From Millisia brevis NBRC 105863 (lineage in GTDB: Bacteria > Actinomycetota > Actinomycetes > Mycobacteriales > Mycobacteriaceae): a stretch of DNA of 64,000 bases. Under the pieces are notes generated by a model. That model did no database searches and was not told the origin of the DNA. It saw nothing but the letters and a program-made list of their open reading frames with translations. Location: NCBI RefSeq assembly GCF_001552615.1, contig NZ_BCRN01000012.1, positions 124,001 to 188,000 on the forward strand, in the 5' to 3' direction. Of this stretch, positions 19,401-26,258 are shown piece by piece (the stretch's first letter is position 1; each line of letters begins with the position of its first letter). A program made the position numbers and the translations under genes.

Positions 19401-20585
19401 CGTCCCACCGCCGCGCACGCTGGGATAGACGTTGACCATCAGATCGTCGACCGGGCCGGACGACAGCACGTGATACTCGCCGACCGCGTCACCGAAGCGC
19501 AGGGAGTCGCCGAACATCATGATGTTGACCGTCGGTCCGAAGGCTCCGCGCCCACCCGCGCCGAGGGGTTGCCCGGTTGCTCCGGAGATCTCCTCGAGGT
19601 CGCGGAGCATGTCCTCGAAGCGGTAGCGCTGGTGGCGCAACGCGCCGGCGAGTTCGATGGTGATAGCACCGACCAATTCACCGATCGTGCCCTCGTCCGG
19701 GACCTCCACCACCAGAGGGACCACGTTGGCGAGCATCCCCGCCGAGTTGCGGAGCTTGGCGGTGACGCGACCGGATACCGGCAAACTCAGAACCACCCTG
19801 CGCCGACCCGTCATTCGCGCGATGTACACGGCGAAAGCGGCAAGGACGATCGTCACGTCGTTGTATCCGTTGATATCCCGGTTCGTCGGCGCCACCACGC
19901 TCGCGACAGTGGCGCCGACCACGGCGGTATGCGGTGCCGGCGGATGAGACCGGTCGCTCAACCGGGCCGGCGGCGGCAGATCCCGAAGCCGCTCGACCCA
20001 ATGCGCGCGATCCACGGAATACCGCGTGGTCTCCACGTAATCACGTTGATAATCGACGAGTTCTCGGACCGACATACGCGGTCGAATCGCGGGAGTCTCG
20101 CCGGATATCAACGCAGAATACGTCTCGGCGATAGCCCCTAGCACCCCGATAGCACCTACACCGTCCAACACAACATGGTGAGCGATACCGAATAGGAAGA
20201 ACCTGCCGTCGCCGAGATGAAGTAGTTCTTGCGAAACGAGCTGCTCGGAAAACATATCGACCAGTCGGCCTACGCGGCGAGCCATATACTCTCGCGCCGC
20301 ACCATCCGCATCGGATCGATCACGAAGATCGACATATCCAACCCGCCACGGCCCATCATGGTCGATCATCTGCCACACATCGTTGCCCCGCTGCGCAATA
20401 CGAGTCCCCGGCACCTCCGTCTGATGACCCACCACAGTCGATGCCGTCAAGATCGCGTCGATATCTATTTCGCCGGCGATCTCCACATATTGCGCAACTG
20501 TATACGGAACGGTCGGTTGTTCCATCTGCGCCAACCAAATACTGAGTTGCGCAGCGGACAACCGAAACTCTTCTCCGCCCTTCAC
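10449..20585 (-). CDS. Three-module nonribosomal peptide synthetase (C-A-T-C-A-T-C-A-T-TE)
   Basis: About 3378 aa from the GTG at 20585. Start: GTG after TTGGGGACCGC, with the C1 motif FRLSAAQLSIWLAQ eight residues later; GTG at 20684 is an alternative. Order with rough residues: C1 (HHVVLDG ~136), A1 (HTSGSTGEPK ~602), T1 (GGDSL ~980), C2 (HHINLDG ~1156), A2 (HTSGTTGEPK ~1611), T2 (GGDSL ~1975), C3 (HHIAVDG ~2158), A3 (YTSGSTGTPK ~2603), T3 (GGHSL ~3011), thioesterase (GWSLGG ~3154, AAHND His). All catalytic motifs look intact; no epimerase or methyltransferase is present. My reading of the A-pocket positions gives DVLSIVAVE, DALLAVAVV and DAFCIAAIM, which match no code I know. A C domain at the very start suggests acyl-chain initiation or hand-over from another synthetase. 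No MbtH-like gene is in the window. Confidence 0.93.
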   Translation of the reverse strand: MKGGEEFRLSAAQLSIWLAQMEQPTVPYTVAQYVEIAGEIDIDAILTASTVVGHQTEVPGTRIAQRGNDVWQMIDHDGPWRVGYVDLRDRSDADGAAREYMARRVGRLVDMFSEQLVSQELLHLGDGRFFLFGIAHHVVLDGVGAIGVLGAIAETYSALISGETPAIRPRMSVRELVDYQRDYVETTRYSVDRAHWVERLRDLPPPARLSDRSHPPAPHTAVVGATVASVVAPTNRDINGYNDVTIVLAAFAVYIARMTGRRRVVLSLPVSGRVTAKLRNSAGMLANVVPLVVEVPDEGTIGELVGAITIELAGALRHQRYRFEDMLRDLEEISGATGQPLGAGGRGAFGPTVNIMMFGDSLRFGDAVGEYHVLSSGPVDDLMVNVYPSVRGGGTRVDFLANPSAYDDADLTGHHRAFLDLLTVVGSVAPDTALGLLVPADEPVATPAEPTVLLPALLPTDNVAATLGAALLDAEGELSYRQLDADANDLARTLLAVGVGPGERVAIALPRGRRYVRAFWAVARTGATVVPIDPTDPTERTAQRLAALGVHLGLADTTTRTGTVRWLAVPDGSVDPTDPAAAPIDAAERPAPLHDRHEAYVLHTSGSTGEPKAVSVGHTGLASLVLAVGRRWATDDAIRVLHLAAPTFDVSILEILVTAHLGGTLVIPDRDVVAGGPVGRWVRRGAITHLSTVPAVLGSLDPADLETVRVIQVGGDRLDPALLERFAAGRRVFNAYGLTETTVEVLSTPLPDGQDSPGTDVGVPLPGVTAAVLDGRLRPVPRGGIGELYIAGPSLAHGYVGRPGPTAARFVAAPGGERRYRTGDLVRLRIADGRPEVLGRSDAQVQIHGRRVEPGEVDAALRTRPGVRDAVTVVRDGHLVGYVVADADLDIGATTAGLRTVLPTWLVPTRVVRLDALPLTAAGKVDRSALPEPIVRTDVGVPRGPREIGVADAMAEVLPPRPADAPPIGREHSFFELGGDSLGATRLIERLHGRFGAAPSLAEVFADPTVAGIASAVAAARDRTDGDTLEVTDALGPAELRLWVLNQLDTASTVFTMPMAVRSAPGAPPLEAVLAAVAAVVERHEALRTYYPVANGEPVRRIVPADRMPRPEVREVDAEDFERAITETGRTTFDLTAAPPVRITAWTAGDRWLLTVAVHHINLDGWSADILTEDLLTALFTDGTDAGAAPVGPARFVARRRQRAEAVGPEILDERRHTFARLIGNDRVAELPADRPQPAESGAAESLPFALDADAFRRVRDLAAGVGATPFAVLHAAVALVLAALSGTGATVVASPVSGRDRPEFARTVGLLVETIALPVRVDPQARVLDHLTAVRDADRASIATADLPYQRLVDAIPAAAARLLLTLDTSDRSLPDLPIEMVEIDTGAVEFDVVLDLREIGDRLTGRIRYATARFERSTVDSFAEAIGAALDRMASDPTQPVGAIALPAAQGEIGESPAARPRPAADGPSDAAPGGHGAALVGPIRLSVRDTDGTVLDADHLAARVDRLAAHLIARGAGPDVPIAIHLRRGADYVVAVLAIWAAGAAFVPIDPDAPAARRIAMARIARLGIAGDAEPGIPGTSWICRDEASAPIRRHHRPVAAHPDALAYVIHTSGTTGEPKPVAVTRRAVAALADDVVDRYGVTADSTVTQGYSTAFDAAVLELVLAASTGARLAIVPDGLFGGRELADWLVEARVTHFLSTPAALATVPPVDSVRVAAVGGDICPPGLVDRWGVNRPLLNAYGPTEAAVVATLTGPLRPGADVTIGTALPSVSHDVLGNDLRPVPTAGVGELYVGGPHLARGYLGSPGPTATRFVAAAGGSRRYRTGDLVRIRPDGELDFRGRVDSQIQVSGRRVELDEPAAVLRRHPGVDDAVVAHDGKRLHAWVVGSLPDSKWVATRLPPWMIPSRVHRVGALPLTTNGKVDRQALLDGLEPDETPINGAPRSANEAVVCGIYAEVLGVERVDPEADFFELGGDSLRAARIAGLLAVATGQRVPIREVLDTRRPRDLAQRITDGTNATGAARPPVRPLPAGEQPAPSPGEMRMWAAQRLEPSSAARNLAVAIDLPNDLPAAAVIAAVGDVVDRHATLRTRYPSDGGPVRTVVESAGVPIPDVHTDDLDATARSLALEPIDPSTRTPLRAAVLAGPDDRRRLLIVAHHIAVDGASIEILGRDFRTALTARSVGAAPDFPAITTGYDQYRAWIAEMIGTPNRPTAIAVEQIDQWRTVLHDPPERRALPVGHIDPAADQPVVFRIPAGVGAAVTTIARQANATVFTVLHAVLAATLAGLAGTDDVIVGTPVSGRTEPEFDDVVGMFAGTVALRTRLPRHVDFGAFLTRVRDADLDAFAHQDVPLEWVTVATGIGTEVPFGVMFVVHPPSPERAHHAGVHPVTITTAQFDIDWVLTEQAAGGFTGEVRFDAGRYGRDAIIRMVDTFDRVLAAVLADPRVPMAALPIGPPAPPTPAPVIEPPVTLGGILRAAVEAAPDTVALLEPEQGWTYRLLDDAATPMVEALRALGAGPGTVVAIIAPRSAEYVVALWATARTGAAFLPIDPRIPEGRIAEMIAGTGPVAIIDRDGVRAGPTDGTEADVDRPVCPDDPAYLIYTSGSTGTPKAVRVTHRGLAYLVCSQRELFGAGVHSRVLLGASPSFDASIFEILLAFGSGAALVVPPVDVTAGEELTAVLTAAGVTHVCLTPSVLAATDPTPAVTVTTVISAGEAVNAELLRTWASVGRQRRVLNAYGPTEATIMATCSAPIDAAGSLSPTAPPSIASPSTAPPSIGRPIDGVRMDVLDGWLRPVGIGTIGEMYLSGPTLAEGYHGNPALTATRFVADPFGPPGARRYRTGDLVRLRASSPIPGGRGTTPSDVEPEFLGRADGQIKVRGHRIEPGEIEAALVADGDIAAAAVIGIPQPDGTTALAAYVTPRPGGDDPVVADLRERLARRLPRYLVPATIQVIDRVPLTVSGKLDHRALPSPQARTTAYRPPTSATELAVAEAFAEVLDSSAPVGRDDDFFDRGGHSLAAVRVTDLLRGRLEVAVPVAWLFTHPTVAALAQRIDTADPAGQQSLDLAAGLDVLLPIRAGTGSALFCIHPAVGLAWSYFALADGIDPAVPIYGLQAPQIAGGPSPTTIEQYAQIYVERIRSVQPEGPYRVLGWSLGGVIAHAVVRRLTELGQSVDLLVLLDSWLAVEGDVPEFRPADLARHLGITEDGAVQPASDIGDNGRTDPATQSETFARNEFGWIAQRIGQQHPALAGLTGDHLARAFGPMRSAAELVAAYEAVPIAVPTVLVLAENSAADRAWGEILPADTHHHRIAAAHNDLLGPATRAEVAGIIDRHLADDRPEPAAVAPSVAAAVLPPTVVHATIGPATRDPSLPRG

Positions 20586-20769
20586 GCGGTCCCCAACTTC
20601 ATCTCCCCCAAAACGATGAACCCGCAGAGCACCTTTAGTATCAGTCGGCGACCCCCAAGACCGCAGCGCCGCGGATTGGGTCACGTTATCGGTAGAACCC
20701 TTCTCGCAACCAGTCGAGGGATCGCCGATGACAGTATGTCGAAGCACCGGGGGAGTTGAGTAGTCGAAT

Positions 20770-22590
20770 ATGGGGCGGGATTCGAACGGCGGCGAACGCC
20801 GTCGTAGACGCGTGCGGCGAACCGAGGCACCGGAGCCGGACAACGCGTCCGGACGCAGGCGGATCATCGTGGGCGGCATCGTCGCGTTCACGCTGGTCGC
20901 AGGCCTGGGAACGGCCTGGTTGGCGGCAAATGTCGTCAGCGCGCGTAGCGATCTGGAAACCACCCGGGATGCGGCCGTCCGCGCCCGAACGGCGCTGCTC
21001 GAAGGCGACACCACCAGCGCGCGCAGCGCCGCATCCGAGGCCGTCGATGCTGCGACCGACGCCAGGAATTCCACGAATTCGCCTATCTGGCGAATTACTG
21101 GAGCAGTTCCGTATCTCGGTAGCCCACTGAGAACTGTGAGTGACATCACCGATGTGATCTACGGCCTGGCGGCGGACGTTCTCGAACCCGCCGTGAACGC
21201 TGGTGCGAGTCTGGCGCCCAATCAACTTATTCAGGGTGGTCGGATTGATATGCAGCCGCTGATCGACGCCCGCCCAGTTCTGGCGACCACCTCCGTGGCA
21301 GCACGAAACCTCAATAGCAAGGCGCACGCGATCGAAGAACCTGCGTTGGGCGGTGCGGTCGTCAACGAGCCTCTCGCGCAACTCCGCGACCAAACCCACG
21401 AGTTGGCCGGCCTGCTTACCAATACCGAGATAGCGGCACGCCTACTACCACCGATGATCGGCGCCGAGGGACCACGCTCCTACTTCCTGGCGTTCCAAAC
21501 CAACGCCGAAGCCCGCGGAACCGGCGGCCTCCTGGGCGGTTTCGGCATCGTCGATGCTGACAATGGACAGGTCACCGTACCGACTCTCGATAGCAACCAA
21601 GACCTCCCCTTCGACGCGGCGCCCATCGGTATCGACCCGCAATACGACGCGCTGTGGGCTCCCCGCAATACGACCAGCGACTTCCGCAATGCGAATGCCA
21701 GCCCCGACTTCCCGACCGCCGCCCGGATCTGGACGTCGATGTGGCAGGGCGTTTCCGGTCAACAGGTCGACGGCGCCATCGCCACCGATCCGGTGGCGCT
21801 CAGCTACATCCTCGGCGCCACAGGCCCCATCACCCTGCCGGATGGTCAGGTGATCTCCGCGGAAAACGTCGTCGAGACCACGCTCGCGACCTCCTACGCA
21901 CGTTTCGGGGAGGACACCAACGGCCGCAAGCAATATCTGGTGGGTATCGCCGCGGCGGTCGTCACGGCGATGAGCTCACCGGGGAATTCGCCACAGGAAC
22001 TCGCCGAAGCCGTCGGCCGAGCGGCGGCGGAAGGGCGCCTGTCGGTGTGGAGCGCGCACCCCGCCGAGCAGGAGATTCTTGCAACCACCAAGATCGGTCA
22101 CGTCCTGCCGTCGGACCCGGCCCCGTATGCGGGCGTTGTCGTCAATAATGCGGGTGGAAACAAGCTCGACTACTATCTCGACCGTTCGATTACTTACAGC
22201 GGGGGGGATTGCACGGGGGCGAGCCGTACCACCACCATCACGGTAAGCCTCACGAATAACGCACCGGCCGAAGGATTGCCGCCCTATGTGGCGAATACCT
22301 TCCGGCGCGACGTGCCGTACGCGACCAACGAATCGATCGTGTATCTGTATGCCACCGTGGGCAGTACGTTCCGAGGGGTCACGGTGAACGGCTTGTCCGC
22401 ATTCGGCATACAGAACGGTCTGGAAAAGGGCCATCCGGTTCAAGGTGTGTACGTCACCACCCGACCGGGCGAAACACAAACGGTGGTATGGGAAGTCGAA
22501 GAACCGACCAGTTCGGGAATTCCATCGCTGCCGGTCCAACCACTGGTCGACGATGCGCTGTCGCGAATCGAATTGCCGACCTGCGGCTGA
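20770..22590 (+). CDS. DUF4012 protein with N-terminal membrane anchor
   Basis: The 606-aa protein has a basic N-terminus, a single membrane helix (about residues 34-56, IIVGGIVAFTLVAGLGTAWLA) and a large extracytoplasmic DUF4012 domain with typical segments ARNLNSKAHAI, YFLAFQTNAEARGTGGLLGGFG and VDGAIATDPVALSYILGATG. DUF4012 proteins often lie in exopolysaccharide loci of actinobacteria, and their biochemical role is not established. It is divergent from the NRPS (about 185 bp between starts), so a shared regulatory region is likely. Base composition falls from here rightward. ATG start with a GGGGGAGTTGAG stretch upstream. Confidence 0.85.
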   Translation: MGRDSNGGERRRRRVRRTEAPEPDNASGRRRIIVGGIVAFTLVAGLGTAWLAANVVSARSDLETTRDAAVRARTALLEGDTTSARSAASEAVDAATDARNSTNSPIWRITGAVPYLGSPLRTVSDITDVIYGLAADVLEPAVNAGASLAPNQLIQGGRIDMQPLIDARPVLATTSVAARNLNSKAHAIEEPALGGAVVNEPLAQLRDQTHELAGLLTNTEIAARLLPPMIGAEGPRSYFLAFQTNAEARGTGGLLGGFGIVDADNGQVTVPTLDSNQDLPFDAAPIGIDPQYDALWAPRNTTSDFRNANASPDFPTAARIWTSMWQGVSGQQVDGAIATDPVALSYILGATGPITLPDGQVISAENVVETTLATSYARFGEDTNGRKQYLVGIAAAVVTAMSSPGNSPQELAEAVGRAAAEGRLSVWSAHPAEQEILATTKIGHVLPSDPAPYAGVVVNNAGGNKLDYYLDRSITYSGGDCTGASRTTTITVSLTNNAPAEGLPPYVANTFRRDVPYATNESIVYLYATVGSTFRGVTVNGLSAFGIQNGLEKGHPVQGVYVTTRPGETQTVVWEVEEPTSSGIPSLPVQPLVDDALSRIELPTCG

Positions 22591-22628
22591 TGCTGTAACC
22601 GAACATGAACAAAACACCAGGGGGAAAT

Positions 22629-22985
22629 ATGGGAACGACGCGACGAATCGCCGCTCGACTGGCAGTCACTGCGCTCGCCGGCGCCGCAGTGGTCGGCATC
22701 TCCACCGGCACCGCCTCCGCTGCTCCGGTCGACATGGTGGTCAACACCGGCTGCTCCTGGCCGCAGGTCGTCTCCGCCACCTACGCGGTCTCTCCCGAAG
22801 AAGGTGATGCGCTGGCCAATTCGGCGATGGCCGGCCAGTTCGCACAATTCCTTGCGCTCCCGACCACGCAGCGCCGGATCGCACTGGGATACATGCCGGG
22901 TGCCGGTGACCGGATCAACCAGGTCTTCGGCGGCCCCGGCGGAGGAATCGCCTACGAGGTCTTCCGGACCTGTAGCAGCTTCTAG
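22629..22985 (+). CDS. Hemophore-related secreted protein (Rv0203-like family)
   Basis: A 118-aa protein with a classic signal peptide (ARLAVTALAGAAVVGISTG, cleavage probably after TASA) and a mature domain of about 83 residues with two cysteines (NTGCSWPQV and FRTCSSF) that could form a disulfide. Size, spacing and the TQRRIALGYMPGAGDRINQ region fit the mycobacterial hemophore-related family, whose member Rv0203 binds heme outside the cell. The ATG at 22629 is preferred over that at 22605 because AGGGGG ends five bases before it. It follows DUF4012 by about 38 bp, so cotranscription is possible. Confidence 0.75.
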   Translation: MGTTRRIAARLAVTALAGAAVVGISTGTASAAPVDMVVNTGCSWPQVVSATYAVSPEEGDALANSAMAGQFAQFLALPTTQRRIALGYMPGAGDRINQVFGGPGGGIAYEVFRTCSSF

Positions 22986-23138
22986 CGCGAGCCTCGAAGG
23001 GGCCCGGAAGCCTCACCGGTGAGCGAAGAGGTGGGTCCTTGACCGCCTGATCGACTCTTATGGGAGGCGGTTCGAAGGCGGATTCCCGGCCTTCTCACGA
23101 GCAACTCGACAGACCGATGGAGCGACGAGGTGCCGACC

Positions 23139-24452
23139 ATGTACGGGGCTCAACCAACAAGTACTGCAACAGCGGTCGAGGATCGAAAGATCCGCAGAGC
23201 CCGCGCCGCACTGTGGTTGGGTGCGTTCATGCCGATCATCTACACGGTCGGAAAGGACGTCAGCGACGTCGGCGGGGTCGGACCGTTGGAGTTACTGCGT
23301 GGTGGCGGAGGAATCGCGTTGCTCGCCTTGGCCCACCTGACCTACCCGAGATCCGTCCGAACGCTTCGCAAGGGCTGGCCGGAAATCGGGCTCGGCCTAT
23401 TCGTCCTGGTGGCCGCACTGAGTACGTTCTGGTCGGTCGACGCCAAGGTCACCATCCTGAAGTTGGTTCCCGTGGTGACGGCATATCTGTGCTTAGCGAG
23501 ACTGTCCGGGTTGTACCGCAGCTTCGACGACGCACTAGCCGGCGTTGCGACCGTTGCGCACGTCATTTTGATCGGCACTATTCTCCAATTCGCCCTGTGG
23601 CCTTCCAGTGTCTACTCCAGCGACACCTTCGGCGAGGCGGCCCGTATTCACAGCTTGGTCCCGGCGATCGCGTCCAATCTGTTCGGTCTGGTCGCGGCGA
23701 TAGGCATTGCCGGCATCTGCCTGAAGATCGGGCCACAATGGACCACGAGGGCTCCCTGGAACGTCGTTCTGGTGTCCGTGTATCTGTTGCTGCTGGTTGG
23801 CACGCGGTCGCGGGCGGTAACGGCCGTGGCCATCGTCATCGTCCTGATCGCGCTCATTCGCGCGGCACACAGAAGCCCAACCTCAACCGTGGTGGGTTGG
23901 GCGGGGCTTCTGGTGACGACAACGGGAGCTACCTGGGCATTCCTGAACGACAGTTCCCGCACTCTCATCACCGACTTCTTCCTGCGGGGCCAGGACGCGC
24001 GGGGGCTGTCCACTCTTACCGGGCGGACCGTTATCTGGGAGCGAGCCCTGATACACATCGAAGGCAACGAGTGGCTCGGGCTCGGGTATTACAGCGGCCA
24101 CAGAATTGGCCTACCCAGGATCGATAGCCTCTTCAGCGGATACAGCAACCTCGACAACACCTGGCTGGAGAATCTGGTTGGAGTGGGGGTTTTCGGTACA
24201 CTCGGAATGGCAATGTTTGTGGCGCTCGGAACCCTCCGCTGCGTCAGGTACCCCAGCGCTCTCCCTCAGGTCAAGCTCTTGGCAATCCTGATAACGACTG
24301 GAGTTGTGGCACTGTCCTTCATCAATCCGACCGTTCAGACCAATACGTCGACGCTTGTCTTCTTCTGCGTCATTGTTTTCGCCTCTCGACCCGAGCGCAC
24401 ACCACCGGGGGCCATCGGGACGGGCTCCGGATCGGCGATCGGAACGACCTAG
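23139..24452 (+). CDS. O-antigen ligase / Wzy-like polymerase membrane protein
   Basis: A 437-aa protein with about ten to eleven hydrophobic helices and a long extracellular loop near residues 270-345 containing LTGRTVIWERAL and NEWLGLGYYSG, the loop pattern typical of the Wzy/WaaL family. These enzymes polymerise or ligate lipid-linked glycan repeats on the outer face of the membrane. GAGGTG precedes the ATG at 23139 by six bases; a GTG nine bases earlier is an alternative. It converges on the Wzx-like gene, ending 43 bp from it. GC content is visibly lower than in the housekeeping part of the window. Confidence 0.82.
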   Translation: MYGAQPTSTATAVEDRKIRRARAALWLGAFMPIIYTVGKDVSDVGGVGPLELLRGGGGIALLALAHLTYPRSVRTLRKGWPEIGLGLFVLVAALSTFWSVDAKVTILKLVPVVTAYLCLARLSGLYRSFDDALAGVATVAHVILIGTILQFALWPSSVYSSDTFGEAARIHSLVPAIASNLFGLVAAIGIAGICLKIGPQWTTRAPWNVVLVSVYLLLLVGTRSRAVTAVAIVIVLIALIRAAHRSPTSTVVGWAGLLVTTTGATWAFLNDSSRTLITDFFLRGQDARGLSTLTGRTVIWERALIHIEGNEWLGLGYYSGHRIGLPRIDSLFSGYSNLDNTWLENLVGVGVFGTLGMAMFVALGTLRCVRYPSALPQVKLLAILITTGVVALSFINPTVQTNTSTLVFFCVIVFASRPERTPPGAIGTGSGSAIGTT

Positions 24453-24495
24453 GTACTCGGCTGGGCGGCCAATACTCGATGGCCTACCGGAGAGG

Positions 24496-25698
24496 TTAGG
24501 ACGCTCGCCGCGAGCGATGCCTCCCGGCCGCTCCTGTCCGTCCGCCCCTCAGATCGTGAGTCAGCAGGCCGATGGCAGACGTTCCGTTCGCGGCAAGACT
24601 GCCCGCGGCCAGGCCCGCGGTACCGACTGCCAGCCCAGCCGCGATAGATGCGGTCGGCTCCAAGAAGGCCGCTCCCAAACGCCATCTGAGCCAGACAGCC
24701 TTGGTCAGCACGATTCGAATCCTCACCATATACAGCATCAGATAGAGGCTGAGCACTGCTCCGAGCACCAGAAGGCCCGTCGTGACATAGAAGCTCCGCG
24801 TATCGCCGAAACCCAGACTGTCGAAAACATTCCACGGATCCACCCACCGGACCGCGACCACAATTGCGCCTGCACTCCCTGCAAGGAGTCCACACAGGAT
24901 CGCCCATCGCTGTACCGAGGAGAAATCCTCCGGGCGCAGACGCGGGAAGATGATGGCCTGCGCTTGAGTCGCCAGCATCGTCACCGGCACCATCAGTAGC
25001 TGCGCCGAACGAAACTCGCCGACTACGGCGATCCCGATAATGAACGCGATGCAGTATTGGCTCACGTACGGCAGCACTGAAATGACCACCGCCTCCACAA
25101 ACAGGGGCTTTACGGGCGCGACCCCACTGGGATACCTTGCTCGAATCTCCCTGCGTGCCGCAAACAACATGGCCGTGGAGACGACCGCGCCGAATGTCTG
25201 AGACAGCAGAACGGCTTGGAGAGCACCGGTCTGATGGACAGCTGCGATACCGAGCCCAGCGATACCCAGGACGAACCAGGTGAGGTCCGCAACGAAAGCA
25301 TGGAAAGAACGGTTGGCACCCAAGAACATATAGCGCAGGAAGTCCTGCAGCAGCGTAAACAGGCACAGCACCGGAATCAGAGCAAAGACGGTGGGCCCCG
25401 GGATCAACACAACGACACCGATCGACGCGCCCACCGACAGCACCCAGAGCGAAACGACGGCAATCGGCAGGAATTCGACCGATGCGACGTGGGCGCCACG
25501 CATGAGGTTCTGACTGAGGAGGAGCCGCTGCGCGGTCAAGCCCATCATTGTGGGTGCATAGGCCAGGGCGAAAGCCCCGAGAGTTGACAGGCCCGCAAAA
25601 GCCTGGACTCCCAGGGTCATGCCGATGTTTGTTAAACCCGTGAGCGCAACGCTCATTGCAGGTAGGAGCGCAGCGTTGACGAGCCGGTTCCTCGTCAA
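24496..25698 (-). CDS. Wzx-like oligosaccharide flippase (MATE/MOP superfamily)
   Basis: A 400-aa polytopic membrane protein with about twelve hydrophobic segments and a short basic C-terminal tail (GGRTGAAGRHRSRRAS). This is the size and topology of a Wzx or related polysaccharide transporter, which moves undecaprenyl-linked repeats across the membrane. The start is TTG at 25698, overlapping the acetyltransferase stop by four bases (TTGA), so it is the last gene of a five-gene leftward operon (WecG-like, GT4, GT4, acetyltransferase, flippase). With the Wzy-like protein it completes a Wzx/Wzy pair. Confidence 0.82.
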   Translation of the reverse strand: MTRNRLVNAALLPAMSVALTGLTNIGMTLGVQAFAGLSTLGAFALAYAPTMMGLTAQRLLLSQNLMRGAHVASVEFLPIAVVSLWVLSVGASIGVVVLIPGPTVFALIPVLCLFTLLQDFLRYMFLGANRSFHAFVADLTWFVLGIAGLGIAAVHQTGALQAVLLSQTFGAVVSTAMLFAARREIRARYPSGVAPVKPLFVEAVVISVLPYVSQYCIAFIIGIAVVGEFRSAQLLMVPVTMLATQAQAIIFPRLRPEDFSSVQRWAILCGLLAGSAGAIVVAVRWVDPWNVFDSLGFGDTRSFYVTTGLLVLGAVLSLYLMLYMVRIRIVLTKAVWLRWRLGAAFLEPTASIAAGLAVGTAGLAAGSLAANGTSAIGLLTHDLRGGRTGAAGRHRSRRAS

Positions 25699-26258
25699 GT
25701 CGGGTTTCTGCCCGTACCGACGGCTACTGCCGGATGGGCATCCGTCTCCTCCTGGGCCGGGATGCGAATCCGAGCCGGGTTACCCACCGCCACAGCACCC
25801 GGCGGGACGTCCTTTGTCACGACCGCCCCGGCCCCGATGACTGCGCCCTCCCCGACCTCGATGTCCCCGAGAATGGTTGCACCGCATCCGAAAGTGACGT
25901 TGTCACCGATACGGGGAGCCGGTCCGTCGTTGACCTTGGTCCCGATGGTGACGTTGTGTCGAAGCGTCACCCCCGAGCCGATGACGGCGGAATCGTTGAT
26001 AACGAGTCCGATCCCGTGGTACAGCACGAGACCGCTACCGATTCGGGTCTTCCACGGGATCTCGATGCCCAGTATCCACTCGACGACAACCCGGTACACA
26101 ACGCCGTATCCGATGACCAGCGGGTTGCGACGCCAATGTTTGGTGGCCCGGAGTCGTTGGGCCAGACGAAAGCTCAACAGTACGAGCTGCGCCTTGATGT
26201 TCCCCTTGTTGGATGACCAATCCTGGAAGAGATCGTTCGCCGATGATCGAGTCGTCAT
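25695..26258 (-). CDS. Serine O-acetyltransferase-like hexapeptide acetyltransferase
   Basis: The 187-aa protein has a short helical N-terminus and a CysE-like left-handed beta-helix: GLVLYHGIGLVIN, TLRHNVTIGTK, RIGDNVTFGCGATILGDIEVG and GAVVTKDVPPGAVAVGNPA. The last motif and the loop with HNVTIG are hallmarks of the SAT/CysE subgroup. Because it lies inside a glycan operon and lacks the full CysE N-terminal domain, sugar O-acetylation is more likely than serine acetylation. The ATG at 26258 overlaps the stop of the GT4 gene upstream (ATGA). Confidence 0.85.
   Translation of the reverse strand: MTTRSSANDLFQDWSSNKGNIKAQLVLLSFRLAQRLRATKHWRRNPLVIGYGVVYRVVVEWILGIEIPWKTRIGSGLVLYHGIGLVINDSAVIGSGVTLRHNVTIGTKVNDGPAPRIGDNVTFGCGATILGDIEVGEGAVIGAGAVVTKDVPPGAVAVGNPARIRIPAQEETDAHPAVAVGTGRNPT

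Noticed and set aside
10449-20585. Reading the NRPS as a mycobactin-type siderophore synthetase
   Set aside because: There are no salicylate-activating, lysine-N-hydroxylase or PKS genes, no MbtH, and no cyclisation domains in the window. The evidence is not enough to call a siderophore.
20586-21149. Upstream extension of the NRPS reading frame
   Set aside because: It overlaps the divergent DUF4012 gene, has no condensation-domain similarity and is rich in Arg/Ser. The GTG at 20585 has a better ribosome site and matches the usual start of a C domain.
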